From: Gammaproteobacteria bacterium
Lineage (GTDB): Bacteria; Pseudomonadota; Gammaproteobacteria; Thiohalomonadales; Thiohalomonadaceae
Reading direction: 5' to 3'
Length of the DNA stretch: 64,000 bases
Assembly: GCA_026196575.1 (NCBI GenBank)
Contig: JAPHSX010000038.1
Coordinates: forward strand, 113,312 to 177,311
This document shows positions 46,775 through 55,012 of the stretch, piece by piece; positions within the stretch are counted from its first letter, which is position 1; every line of letters begins with the position of its first letter. The notes beneath the pieces are model-generated. The model was given only the letters and a program-made list of their open reading frames with translations. It was not told the origin of the DNA and searched no databases. Position numbers and translations under genes: made by a program.

Positions 46775-47166
46775 TGCGACCGTTACGCTACTTTCACCTG
46801 TGGCTGGTGCTGGGGTGGCTGGCGGTGGCGACGGTGGTCCTCCTCTCGCTTATCTCCCAGCCGCCCGAGGTGCCGCTGCGCTACGGTGACAAGTGGGGCC
46901 ACCTGCTGGCCTATGGGGTGTTGATGGGGTGGTTTGTGCAGCTCTATCAGCGCCGGGGCATGTTGCTGCTGCACGCCCTGTTTTTCGTTGTGCTGGGGGT
47001 GGCGCTGGAGTTTCTGCAGGGCTACACCGGGCGCTACTTCGAGTATGCCGATATGGCGGCCAACACCGGCGGGGTGGCGCTGGGGCTGGCGCTCGCATTT
47101 ACCCCCTGGCAGTCGCTGTTGTTGCGCTGGGAGTCGCGTCTTGCGGGGAGTGTCGCGCCACGATAA
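46774..47166 (+). CDS. VanZ-like membrane protein
   Basis: A 130-residue protein with four hydrophobic segments and the VanZ-family pattern DKWGHLLAYGVLMGWFVQL and ALEFLQGYTGRYFEYADMAA, in which conserved Asp, His, Glu and Asp residues sit in the membrane. VanZ-like proteins are small, poorly understood envelope proteins linked to teicoplanin resistance in enterococci. It starts at the ATG overlapping the uppP stop, so the two are coupled and probably both act in envelope lipid metabolism. Confidence 0.85.
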   Translation: MRPLRYFHLWLVLGWLAVATVVLLSLISQPPEVPLRYGDKWGHLLAYGVLMGWFVQLYQRRGMLLLHALFFVVLGVALEFLQGYTGRYFEYADMAANTGGVALGLALAFTPWQSLLLRWESRLAGSVAPR

Positions 47167-47263
47167 GGCATCCGGCTGGCAAGATTTTCTTCGGCCGACT
47201 GGCAGTTGGCCTCGGTTGTTGAATTATACTGTGCCCCCCTGAATCGTTAGCCACTGAAGTCCC

Positions 47264-47998
47264 ATGCTCGATACCCTCTCCCCTATCCAGCTGCTGCTGG
47301 CCGCGCTGCTCATCTTTGGCGCCTACCTGATGCGCGGCATCGCTGGTTTTGGCTCAGGCCTTATCGCCATCCCGCTGCTGGCCTTGATGTTGCCGCTCAC
47401 CATCGTGGTGCCGATGGTCGGTCTGCTCGATTACCTCGCCTCCACCACCCACGGGGTGAGGCACCGCCAGTCGATCCAGTGGCGCGAGCTCCTGCCGCTG
47501 CTCCCCTTTACCTTCACCGGGGTGCTGACCGCCCTCTATCTGTTCCAGACCCTGGAGGGGGAGTTGCTGCGCAGCGCCCTCGGCGGCTTTATCGTGCTCT
47601 ACGCCTTCTACTCGCTGCTCAGTGCCGGCCCCGCCACCCACGGCTCACGCCTGTGGGCCGCCCCGGCGGGGGCGCTGGGGGGGCTCATCGGCACACTGTT
47701 CGGTACCGGTGGCCCCTTCTATGTGATCTATCTGCGGCTGCGCCAGCTCGACAAGGGCGCCTTTCGCGCTACGGCGGCCACCATCTTTCTCATCGATGGC
47801 AGCAGCCGCATCGTCGGTTACTTTTTCTCCGGCTTTTATCAGCTCGACACCATGCTGCTGCTGGCGGCGGCGCTGCCGGTGATGGTGGTGGGGATGTATC
47901 TGGGCGGTCACATTCACACCACCCTCAGCCAGCGCGCCTTTCAGCAGGCGATTGGGGTACTGCTGCTGGGCAGTGGTCTGGCGCTGCTGTTGCGTTGA
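47264..47998 (+). CDS. TauE/SafE-family membrane exporter
   Basis: A 244-residue membrane protein of the sulfite/organosulfonate exporter family. It has seven or eight hydrophobic segments and two repeated halves with the glycine-proline patterns RGIAGFGSGLIAIPLLALM and GGLIGTLFGTGGPFYVIYL typical of TauE. In sulfur oxidisers such proteins often export sulfite or sulfoacetate; the substrate here is not proven. It starts at ATG 47264, 97 bases after the VanZ-like gene, with no clear terminator in between. Confidence 0.85.
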   Translation: MLDTLSPIQLLLAALLIFGAYLMRGIAGFGSGLIAIPLLALMLPLTIVVPMVGLLDYLASTTHGVRHRQSIQWRELLPLLPFTFTGVLTALYLFQTLEGELLRSALGGFIVLYAFYSLLSAGPATHGSRLWAAPAGALGGLIGTLFGTGGPFYVIYLRLRQLDKGAFRATAATIFLIDGSSRIVGYFFSGFYQLDTMLLLAAALPVMVVGMYLGGHIHTTLSQRAFQQAIGVLLLGSGLALLLR

Positions 47999-48104
47999 AA
48001 CATCATTTCGCCCACCAATTTTTTGCCCTATTCTTGAATCTCTGCGCAGTAAGCCATTCTCATTTTTGCCATCGCCGTAACCCGGCAAGAACAAGGGATA
48101 TCTC

Positions 48105-49847
48105 ATGACACTCTTTGCCGAAGAGGAATCCACTTCGCTGCTGGTATCGCCCGAGTTGACGGTTGGGCAGGTGGCGCGCCACGCCATCCTGCACTGTGCC
48201 CCCGCCGAGCCGCTGGCCACGGTGGCAGCGCGCATGAGCGAGGCCGGTTTCAGCGCCATCGTGGTGATGGAGGCGGGGGTGCCGGTCGGTATCTGGACCG
48301 AGCACGATGCCCTGCACCTGGACTTCAGCGACCCGCGGCTCCATGCCCTGCCGGTGGGCGAGGTGATGAGCTCGCCAGTGAAGAGTGTGGCGGCGAGCAC
48401 CTCGTTGCAGGAGGTGGCCAGCGGTTTTCTTGCCGACGGGGTGCGCCACTATCTGGTGTTGGATGTGGCGGGCGAGCCGTTTGGCATGGTGAGTCAGACC
48501 GATGTCATCCTCAATCAGGGGGTAGAGCACTACCTGCGGCTGCGGCAAGTCTCCTCGGTGTTGAAGGAGGAGGCGCTGATCATCGATGCGGCGCAGAGCC
48601 TGCGCGAGGCAAGCCGCCGGATGCGTGAGGCGGGGCGCGATGCGCTGCTGGTGCGGTACGACGACGGTGACGGCTTTGGCATCCTCACCGGGCGTGACAT
48701 GGTGCGTTTTGTTGCGCAGCGCCTCTCTGAGCGTCCCGTCGGCGAGCTTGCCAGTCGCCCGTTGATCACCGCCTCGGCCGAGTGCAGCCTCTACCGGGCA
48801 CGCGATCTGCTGGTGCAGAGCGGGGTGCGCCATCTGGGCGTGCTGCAGGGTGAGAGTGTCGTGGGGCTGCTCAGCTTTGGCGATATCCTCTTCGGCATGG
48901 AGCACCTCTATGTGCAGGAGCTGCGCCAGGCGCTGCAGGAGCGTGACCGTGCCCTTGCTGTGTCGCGGCGCAATCTGTGCCTGGCTGAACGCATTATCGA
49001 CAGCTCGCTGGAGGGGATCATGGTGACCGATGCGGCGGGAATTATTGCATCGGTCAACCCTGCCTTTACCCGCCTGACCGGCTACAGCGAGGCGGAGGTG
49101 GTAGGAAAGAATCCCTCCCTCCTCAGCTCCGGGCGTCACGATCAGCCCTTTTATCAGGCGATGTGGCAGCGGATCAGCGAGCAGGGGAACTGGCAGGGGG
49201 AGGTGTGGAACCGGCGCAAGAATGGCGAGATTTTCCCCGAGCTGCTGACCATCACGGCGATCCATGATGATGCGGGGGCGATCAGCCACTACGCCTCGCT
49301 CTTTAGTGACATCTCCCGGCTAAAGGAGGACGAGGAGCAGATCCGCAGCCTGGCCTACTACGACCCGCTGACCAATCTGCCCAACCGCCGGCTGTTCAAG
49401 GATCGCCTCAGCATGGCACTCGCCCATGCCCATCGCAGCGGCGGGCGGCTGGCGGTGCTGTTTATTGACCTGGATCGTTTCAAGCAGATCAACGACACCC
49501 TGGGCCACGGTGTGGGTGATCTGCTGTTGCAGGAGATCGCCACGCGCCTGCACAACGCGGTACGCGAGGATGACACCGTGGCACGGATGGGCGGTGATGA
49601 GTTTATCGTCCTGCTCTCCGAGGTGACGGAGGTGGCGAGCGTGACCGCCTGTGCGCGGCGCATTATCACGGCGATGGCGCAGCCGATAGCGGCGGGCGCA
49701 GAGGAGCTGCTGGTGAGTTGCAGCATCGGCATCAGCCTCTATCCAGATGACGGCACAGATTGCGAAACCGTGGTGAGGCACGCCGATGAGGCGATGTATC
49801 GCGCCAAGGAGGAGGGGCGCAACAACTTTCAGTTCTTCTCGGCATAA
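48105..49847 (+). CDS. CBS-PAS-GGDEF diguanylate cyclase
   Basis: A 580-residue soluble protein. Four CBS motifs form two Bateman pairs (about 17-75, 80-135, 145-200, 205-262), for example VGEVMSSPVKSVAAS and GELASRPLITASAECS. A PAS domain follows (about 290-400), then GGDEF (about 410-575) with LFIDLDRFKQINDTLGHGVG and an intact RMGGDEFIVLL. CBS pairs bind adenine nucleotides, so cyclic-di-GMP synthesis may be tuned by cell energy state. No RxxD inhibitory site is evident before GGDEF. No membrane segment. Confidence 0.92.
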   Translation: MTLFAEEESTSLLVSPELTVGQVARHAILHCAPAEPLATVAARMSEAGFSAIVVMEAGVPVGIWTEHDALHLDFSDPRLHALPVGEVMSSPVKSVAASTSLQEVASGFLADGVRHYLVLDVAGEPFGMVSQTDVILNQGVEHYLRLRQVSSVLKEEALIIDAAQSLREASRRMREAGRDALLVRYDDGDGFGILTGRDMVRFVAQRLSERPVGELASRPLITASAECSLYRARDLLVQSGVRHLGVLQGESVVGLLSFGDILFGMEHLYVQELRQALQERDRALAVSRRNLCLAERIIDSSLEGIMVTDAAGIIASVNPAFTRLTGYSEAEVVGKNPSLLSSGRHDQPFYQAMWQRISEQGNWQGEVWNRRKNGEIFPELLTITAIHDDAGAISHYASLFSDISRLKEDEEQIRSLAYYDPLTNLPNRRLFKDRLSMALAHAHRSGGRLAVLFIDLDRFKQINDTLGHGVGDLLLQEIATRLHNAVREDDTVARMGGDEFIVLLSEVTEVASVTACARRIITAMAQPIAAGAEELLVSCSIGISLYPDDGTDCETVVRHADEAMYRAKEEGRNNFQFFSA

Positions 49848-49966
49848 ACCGCAGTGCTCCTGTCCAACATTATGTCGCGGCGAGAGGCAGCTCCCACAGG
49901 GTGTCCCTGCAAATGCGGGATTAAACCTTGGACTGGGGTGTGGGAGGCCCGTCTCGGGCCGATTCT

Positions 49967-50017
49967 TTAGCGCCCTTTGCGCAACGCCCTGTAACCCTGG
50001 GTGATGATCTTTGCCAT
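49967..50017 (-). CDS. Possible 16-residue basic peptide downstream of tRNA-Asp
   Basis: An ATG at 50017 is preceded by a perfect GGAGG with a seven-base spacer. The frame encodes MAKIITQGYRALRKGR and stops at 49967. It lies 28 bases past the tRNA terminator. The ribosome site is stronger than those of many real genes here, but the peptide is too short to classify. The surrounding 49848-50044 gap also holds a REP-like palindrome (GTGGGAGGCCCGTCTCGGGC). Confidence 0.3.
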   Translation of the reverse strand: MAKIITQGYRALRKGR

Positions 50018-50044
50018 AAACAACCTCCATGTTGTTTTCATTCA

Positions 50045-50073
50045 TAAAAAAAGCCCACCGCAAGGTGGGCTTA
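50045..50073 (-). terminator. Rho-independent terminator of tRNA-Asp
   Basis: Read on the minus strand, the stem AAGCCCACC/GGTGGGCTT with a four-base loop is followed by a run of seven T. It lies nine bases past the tRNA 3' end. Confidence 0.88.
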
Positions 50074-50081
50074 AAAAATAA

Positions 50082-50158
50082 TGGCGGAGCGGACGGGGCT
50101 CGAACCCGCGACCCCCGGCGTGACAGGCCGGTATTCTAACCAACTGAACTACCGCTCC
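50082..50158 (-). tRNA. tRNA-Asp (anticodon GTC)
   Basis: On the minus strand the 77-base sequence starts GGAGCGGTAGTTCAGTTGG and has anticodon stem CCGGC, loop CTGTCAC with anticodon GTC, GCCGG, a TPsiC arm with GGTTCGAGCC and acceptor CCGCTCC. The discriminator is G73, and CCA is encoded (50084-50082). All four stems pair. A terminator follows immediately. Confidence 0.97.
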
Positions 50159-50187
50159 GCGGCTCCCGGCACCAGGCCAAGAGCGCG

Positions 50188-50844
50188 CTATTCTAGCGGC
50201 TTTTGACGGGGGGTCAAGGGCTTTCTGCGTGGCCGGTAGAGGGTGATGGACATGGCGAGGATGGCGCCCAGCAGGGCGAGTCCCATATCCTTCTGCGCAT
50301 CCCAGCTGTCACCCTGGGTACCCAGATAGGCATCGCCCAGCTCGGGGCTGACCAGCTGCGCCACCACCATCTCGATCACCTCGTAGAAACCGCTGAAACC
50401 GATCACCATGGTGACGGCCAGAAAGCCGGACCAGCCGCGCCCGGTGCGTGCCAGGCGGCGCAACAGCTCGTAGAGCGGATAGCCGCAGAGCAGTCCATAG
50501 GCGAAGTGGGCGATACGGTCGAAGTGGTTGCGCTCAAGCTCCAGCCACTCCATCAGCCAGAAGCCGAGCGGCGTCTCGGCATAGGTGTAGTGGGCGCCGG
50601 TAAGGTGCAGCGTCATGAACAGGGTAAAGAGACCGTAGCTCAGGTTGGAGAAGGTGAAGCGCCGGTAGGTGGCGGCGAGCAGCGCGGCGTAGATAAAGAC
50701 CAGCAGATTCTCCAGCAGCCAGTCGAAGCGATTGAAGGGGTTGATGGCCATAGCCGCCCAGTAGAGAAACAGCCAGCCCACCATCAGTTGCAACGGGCGG
50801 TTGTGTCGAAAGTCGGGGGGGATCTGTTGCACGGTGAACCTCAA
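50188..50844 (-). CDS. YjdF/DUF2238-family inner membrane protein
   Basis: A 218-residue membrane protein with five or six hydrophobic helices. The family signature is visible: LHLTGAHYTYAETPLG, NHFDRIAHFAYGLLCGYPLYE, SGFYEVIEMVVAQ and YLGTQGDSWDAQKDMGLALLG. The conserved His and Asp residues suggest a metal site, but no function is known for the family. It lies 39 bases from the end of the diguanylate cyclase gene on the same strand and may be co-transcribed with it. Confidence 0.88.
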   Translation of the reverse strand: MRFTVQQIPPDFRHNRPLQLMVGWLFLYWAAMAINPFNRFDWLLENLLVFIYAALLAATYRRFTFSNLSYGLFTLFMTLHLTGAHYTYAETPLGFWLMEWLELERNHFDRIAHFAYGLLCGYPLYELLRRLARTGRGWSGFLAVTMVIGFSGFYEVIEMVVAQLVSPELGDAYLGTQGDSWDAQKDMGLALLGAILAMSITLYRPRRKPLTPRQKPLE

Positions 50845-50883
50845 TTTATCGGATGGCGGATTCTACTTCGAGGTGCATACCGA

Positions 50884-52422
50884 TCAGTCGGCGACCACAA
50901 CCCGGTTGCGCCCCTGCGCCTTGGCCTGGTAGAGGGCGCGATCGGCAAGCCCCAGCAGTTCGCCCGCCTGGGTGTCGCGCTCGGGGGTGAGGGTAGCGCT
51001 GCCGATGCTGAGGGTGAGGTGTTCGCCAACCGTGGAGTCGGCATGTTCGATCGCCAGGGCCCTGATTGCCTGTTGGAGGTGCTCCGCAAGCTGGCTGGCC
51101 TGCTCCCTGTCGGTATCGGGTAGCAGGATCACGAACTCCTCGCCGCCCAGGCGTGCCGCCACATCGGTATTGCGGCGCGCCAGCGAGGCGATGGTTTGGG
51201 CGACGCGCCGCAAGGTCTCGTCACCGGCGAGGTGACCGTAGCGATCGTTGTAACGCTTGAAGTGGTCGATGTCGAGATAGAGCAGGGAGAGAGGTGTTTG
51301 TTGCCGCTTGGCGTGGCCCAGCTCTTGCTCCATGCAGTGGTCAAAGTAGCGGCGGTTGGGGATGTCGGTCAGCCCGTCGATAGTGGAGAAGCGCTCCAGC
51401 TCCCGGATGTAGTCGCGAATGCGCTGCACCATCTCGTTGAAGGTGCTCCCCAGGGTGTGGATCTCCCGCAGGCCGCCTGGTTGGATAGTGGTGTCGAGAT
51501 CCCCCTGACTGTACGCCTCGATACCCCGCAGCAGGTTACGCAGCGGGGTGAACAGCCCGATGCGCAACAGCCACAATGCCAGCAGCAGGGTGATAAAGAT
51601 CACCGTGAAAAAGCCGATCACCGTGAGCCACTGGGTTTGCAGCATGTCCTGATTGAGTTTGTCGATATTCTCCATTCCGATCATCTGATAGGAGACCTGG
51701 CCATCATCGCCAATGAGGCTATACGTGATGGGCAGGAGCACCTCCTCCCCACTCTTGTGGCGGGGCGAGGCAGGACTCTCGCCAGGGAGCAGGATGGTGA
51801 TCGGCATACCGGCCATTTCACTTACCGTTCGCAGGGTGAAACGCGGGTCGAACACCGCCTCGATGTAACCCTCGATGCGCAGGCCACCGATCGGCAGCAG
51901 TGTCGAATAGAGCGGCCCATGGGATGGTGAGACCCACAGTTCGCCAAGCGCCTTGAGCCGTTCCACACCCTGGCGTTGTTGTGCCAGGGCATGCATAGAT
52001 GGCGGCAGCTTGAAGGGGAGTCCCTCTATCCCCAGGCGGCTCTGCACCAGTGGTTTCAGGGCCAGGTCATAGACGCGTATCTTTACCAGTTCTACATCAC
52101 TGATACCGACAAACCCGGTGACAAAGGGATCATCGAGTATGCCGGCGATATGTTCATCAGCACGGTTGTGTGGCCATGCGCGCAGCGCCTGGCTGAGGTT
52201 GTTGCGGGTATTGATCGAGGTGCCGAGGTTGATGGCGTGGCGCTGCAGGTTGCGCAGTGCCTCGAAGCTGGCCACCTCGATGATGCGCGACAGACTGGTG
52301 GTCTGAGCGTTGAGTGCCGCTTGGCGAAAATAGTTTCCCGCCAGTATGGAGAGGAGGATAAAGAGCAGGCCGATCAGCGTAACGCTGACGATGGTGCTGC
52401 CTCTGAGGGAGGGCCGCTGCAA
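50884..52422 (-). CDS. Membrane diguanylate cyclase with HAMP
   Basis: A 512-residue protein: membrane helix at about 11-30, a periplasmic sensor region (35-260) that looks like a dCache/LapD-type fold, a second helix (about 262-285), HAMP (about 286-340) and GGDEF (about 345-510). The active site RLGGEEFVILLP is intact, with LYLDIDHFKRYNDRYGHLAG. It should make cyclic di-GMP in response to an envelope signal. It starts nine bases after the stop of the rhodanese gene, so the two form an operon; the rhodanese may provide or sense the signal. Confidence 0.92.
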   Translation of the reverse strand: MQRPSLRGSTIVSVTLIGLLFILLSILAGNYFRQAALNAQTTSLSRIIEVASFEALRNLQRHAINLGTSINTRNNLSQALRAWPHNRADEHIAGILDDPFVTGFVGISDVELVKIRVYDLALKPLVQSRLGIEGLPFKLPPSMHALAQQRQGVERLKALGELWVSPSHGPLYSTLLPIGGLRIEGYIEAVFDPRFTLRTVSEMAGMPITILLPGESPASPRHKSGEEVLLPITYSLIGDDGQVSYQMIGMENIDKLNQDMLQTQWLTVIGFFTVIFITLLLALWLLRIGLFTPLRNLLRGIEAYSQGDLDTTIQPGGLREIHTLGSTFNEMVQRIRDYIRELERFSTIDGLTDIPNRRYFDHCMEQELGHAKRQQTPLSLLYLDIDHFKRYNDRYGHLAGDETLRRVAQTIASLARRNTDVAARLGGEEFVILLPDTDREQASQLAEHLQQAIRALAIEHADSTVGEHLTLSIGSATLTPERDTQAGELLGLADRALYQAKAQGRNRVVVAD

Positions 52423-52431
52423 CGCCAGGGC

Positions 52432-52845
52432 CTATTTTTCCACCGGGAGGTTTTTTTCCCGCCACTCGACCCAGCCGCCGCGAAACCAGTAGACCGATTT
52501 ATACCCCCAGGAGAGGGCCTTTTTGGCCGCGTTGGTGCTACGCAGGCAGCGCTCACCGTTACAGTAGAAGAGAAGCGGGGTTTGTTTGTGCGCGACATGC
52601 ACGGCAAGCACCTCCGTGCTCATCTCGGTGTCGGGCAGGCTGATGGCGTTCTCGATATGCCCCTTGGCAAACTCCTCCTCTTTGCGCGCATCAATAATCA
52701 CCAGCTCCGGGGTGGCGAGGACGAGCTCCACGAGTTGCTCGGCACTCAGGGCGGTGGCGCCGGGGATGTGGAGTGGGGCGACGGGTTTCTCCGCCTGGGC
52801 GACAGTGCTGCAGAGTAACAGCAGGGGTAACAGCAATCTTTTCAT
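52432..52845 (-). CDS. Periplasmic rhodanese-domain protein
   Basis: A 137-residue protein with a signal peptide (MKRLLLPLLLLCSTVAQA) and one rhodanese domain. The active-site loop is LLFYCNGERCLRS with the catalytic Cys, after VIIDARKEEEFAKGHIENAI. The C-terminal WFRGGWVEW is typical. It may carry sulfane sulfur or sense it in the periplasm. It is co-directional with and nine bases before the diguanylate cyclase gene. Its ribosome site GGAGAG lies inside the end of a MITE-like repeat that begins four bases upstream of the start codon. The longer open frame runs through that repeat and is rejected. Confidence 0.88.
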   Translation of the reverse strand: MKRLLLPLLLLCSTVAQAEKPVAPLHIPGATALSAEQLVELVLATPELVIIDARKEEEFAKGHIENAISLPDTEMSTEVLAVHVAHKQTPLLFYCNGERCLRSTNAAKKALSWGYKSVYWFRGGWVEWREKNLPVEK

Positions 52846-52849
52846 GATC

Positions 52850-52994
52850 GTAACGACTCTCCTGGCTGTCGGTGTTACGTAGGAGCGGCTCTGCCGCGAT
52901 AGAGGGTGAGGGAGCCACCGGCTATCGCGCCATAGGCTTTTACCGCTGCCCCGATGTGGAGAGCGGGTACCTGTGTCAGGGGGCGGGTAGTTAC
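52850..52994. repeat. MITE-like element supplying the rhodanese ribosome site
   Basis: It runs from GTAACGACTCTCC to GGGCGGGTAGTTAC. It carries GTAGGAGCGGCTCTGCCGCG, a shortened inverted arm CTATCGCGCCATAGG and the tail GCTGCCCCGATGTGGAG. The second arm has lost GCTCCTACG. The rest of the 338-base gap, 52995-53150, shows no gene. Confidence 0.85.
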
Positions 52995-53150
52995 CCATGA
53001 TCTATGCTCCATTGGCCTCCGCTGCCGATGGCCAGCGCTTCCCGCGCCGGATATTGGGGATGTCTCCACCTTCATTGTGGCTCAGGTGCGGTCGTTTTGG
53101 CTATCAAAAAACTGCGGCTCAATACCCTTGCCGCGTGGGGGGCAGAGAGG

Positions 53151-53175
53151 CCTGGACGGCAGGGCACCGTCCAGG
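53151..53175 (-). terminator. Hairpin at the end of the RRM gene, weak terminator
   Basis: A nine-pair stem CCTGGACGG/CCGTCCAGG with a seven-base loop lies eight bases past the RRM stop codon. It lacks a good T run on the minus strand, so termination there is uncertain. Confidence 0.5.
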
Positions 53176-53183
53176 GTGTTGCA

Positions 53184-53669
53184 TCAGGCCGCCGCGTTAT
53201 CCTGCTCCTTGCGCTCAGCCCCCTCATTCACCCGCAGGTTGCGGCCCAGGTACTCCACGCCATCGAGTCCCTTGATCGCCTTGGCGGCGCCACGGCCGTC
53301 CATTTCGACAAAGGCGAAGCCGCGCGGGCGGCGCGTGGCGCGGTCTTTCATGATGCGTACCGAATGGACGGTGCCGTATTTGGCGAACAGTGCGGTCAGC
53401 TCATCGGGCGAGGCCTTGAAGGCGAGGTTGCCGACAAAGATGGTCTTCTTCGCGCCGGAGTCAATGGCCGCTGTGCTGCTGCGCACGGTGAATCTCACGG
53501 CGGAGAGGAGTCCGCCCAGCAGCGCGCCGGCAGCAAGGGTCAGGGTAAAGAGTTTGTGTGCGGCGGTCTTGTCCAGCCCCAGCAGTGGGAAGAGAAAGTA
53601 GCCGGCAACGGCCAGCAGCAGGGCGCTGAGAAGAGATGCAATCAAGTGTGTAAAAGAGGGAAAGTTCAT
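53184..53669 (-). CDS. Membrane-anchored RRM RNA-binding protein
   Basis: A 161-residue protein. Two hydrophobic segments (about 7-30 and 38-58) come first, then a single RNA-recognition motif (about 75-150). RNP2 is TIFVGNLAF and RNP1 is RGFAFVEM, both complete, with the aromatic residues that stack on RNA. Bacterial RRM proteins are usually small and soluble; a membrane anchor is unusual. It could hold RNA at the inner membrane. The ATG follows AGGTGA. It is followed by a strong hairpin and preceded by a short gap with no other gene. Confidence 0.85.
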   Translation of the reverse strand: MNFPSFTHLIASLLSALLLAVAGYFLFPLLGLDKTAAHKLFTLTLAAGALLGGLLSAVRFTVRSSTAAIDSGAKKTIFVGNLAFKASPDELTALFAKYGTVHSVRIMKDRATRRPRGFAFVEMDGRGAAKAIKGLDGVEYLGRNLRVNEGAERKEQDNAAA

Positions 53670-53825
53670 TAAAAAATCACCTTATGGTCTGTTCGGTCAA
53701 AGTCAGGATATTGTGTCGCGCAACCGGGCCGTGGCGCTGAACCGGTAGCCGGCATGAGATCCGCGGCCATTCTACCGTATCCGGCCTGAGGCGCCCACCG
53801 CTGAAGGGGTGCGTTGCCGCACCAT

Positions 53826-53858
53826 AAAAAAGGCCCCTCCGTTGCCGAAGAGGCCTTT
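53826..53858 (-). terminator. Terminator of the Lys/Ala/Pro-rich gene
   Basis: Minus-strand reading gives AAAGGCCTC, a loop, GAGGGGCCTTT and then T6. It starts about 20 bases past the stop codon at 53879. Confidence 0.8.
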
Positions 53859-53878
53859 CCTTTGCCGCGGCGCTGTGT

Positions 53879-54562
53879 CTAGTTGCTTGGCATCGGCGGG
53901 TAGGGCATGGGGTGTCTTGGGCCATACCAGTCATCGGGGCCGTAGAATCCGTAGCCGCGTGGCGGGTAGGGGTGGGCAGGCATGCCGTAGGGGCGTGGCG
54001 GCATCGGCGGCATGTTCATCGTGCCGTCGGGGGTTATCCAGGGTTGCACGGTCAAGTTGTCCGGCGCAGGCGTTCCGGCCGAGATGCCGTTGTCGCTCAT
54101 GGGCTGTGGCTCTTCAGTGCCGTTTGCCGGGGCCACAACGGGTGCTGTCGTCTCCTGGCTGATCGGTTGGGTGGCGGTACCTTCCTCTTCGGATTGCCCA
54201 CCCTTGGCGGTGTCGCGCATAAGAGAGAAGAGGTAGACGACAATGACGATAAAGAGCAGTGCCTGCCACCAGATCCCCTTTGCCGGCGGGGTGTAACGGT
54301 GGCTGGGGGCGGCGGGGGCCGCCTTGCTCTTTTCGGCTGCAGCGCTGGGAGCTGCTGCGGTCGCGGTTGTGGCTACTGCGGCTGTCGCGGCGGCCTTCTT
54401 CCTGGGCGCGCTCTTTTTCGCGGGTGCCTTTTTCGCGGGTGCCTTTTTTGCCGGGGCGCGTTTCTTGGGTGCCTCTTTCTGGGTTACGTTGACGCTTCGT
54501 TCAACAGGCTTCGGTTCGCCGGTGGTGGCAGTGGTTTCGCTTTTTTGTTCCTCATCGGCCAT
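53879..54562 (-). CDS. Lys/Ala/Pro-rich protein with one membrane helix and Pro-rich tail
   Basis: A 227-residue protein that I do not recognise. Residues 30-60 are histone H1-like repeats (APAKKAPAKKAPAKK), followed by an Ala-rich stretch, a membrane helix at about 98-115 (WWQALLFIVIVVYLFSL) and a low-complexity tail rich in Pro, Met, Tyr and Gly (PPMPPRPYGMPAHPYPPRGY). The basic end is probably cytoplasmic and could bind nucleic acid, polyphosphate or acidic surfaces; the tail would be periplasmic. It neighbours the membrane-anchored RRM gene. Composition-driven similarity means homologs will be hard to trust. Confidence 0.7.
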   Translation of the reverse strand: MADEEQKSETTATTGEPKPVERSVNVTQKEAPKKRAPAKKAPAKKAPAKKSAPRKKAAATAAVATTATAAAPSAAAEKSKAAPAAPSHRYTPPAKGIWWQALLFIVIVVYLFSLMRDTAKGGQSEEEGTATQPISQETTAPVVAPANGTEEPQPMSDNGISAGTPAPDNLTVQPWITPDGTMNMPPMPPRPYGMPAHPYPPRGYGFYGPDDWYGPRHPMPYPPMPSN

Positions 54563-54679
54563 GACGGGACTCCATAGGTGTGTGGTGCGTTGAGTGGTTC
54601 GGGATTCCTGGTATCGCAGCTATATTAGTGTTTGCTTATAATTTTTGCAAAGTGGTGCAGCTACCGCAGCGGCGGGTCA

Positions 54680-54952
54680 TCAATCGGTGAGAAACCTGAT
54701 CCCGAACCCCTCGCTGGTAACACGCACCACGCGTGCCTGCACTGTGGGTGGCTCCTCCCCTCCCAGATTCCCCTTCACCCTGAGCGACAACTCGGTACCG
54801 ACGGCCGGGCACTGGTGTGCCTCGGCCTTGATAAAGGCGCCGCCATTGCTGATATCGATGGTCTCCAGCACCATCATCTCCGCCCCCTCCATGCGTACCT
54901 CGACCTCCATCGGCAGGGGGATGCGGGCAAATCTTCTATTGTCATCTCTCAT
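54680..54952 (-). CDS. PilZ-domain cyclic-di-GMP receptor
   Basis: A 90-residue single PilZ domain. The two c-di-GMP binding motifs are present: RRFARIPL (RxxxR) near the start and DISNGGAFI (D/NxSxxG). A final strand GFGIRFLTD completes the barrel. It probably relays cyclic-di-GMP levels to a partner protein. Several cyclases and an HD-GYP phosphodiesterase are encoded in the same window. It is followed on the same strand by no close gene and preceded by the SseB-like gene 60 bases away. Confidence 0.9.
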   Translation of the reverse strand: MRDDNRRFARIPLPMEVEVRMEGAEMMVLETIDISNGGAFIKAEAHQCPAVGTELSLRVKGNLGGEEPPTVQARVVRVTSEGFGIRFLTD

Positions 54953-55012
54953 GGCGGGCTCACTTTCGACTCATGGCCATCTTGTCTGCACCCCGTCCGG
55001 CTGAAAGGGCCG

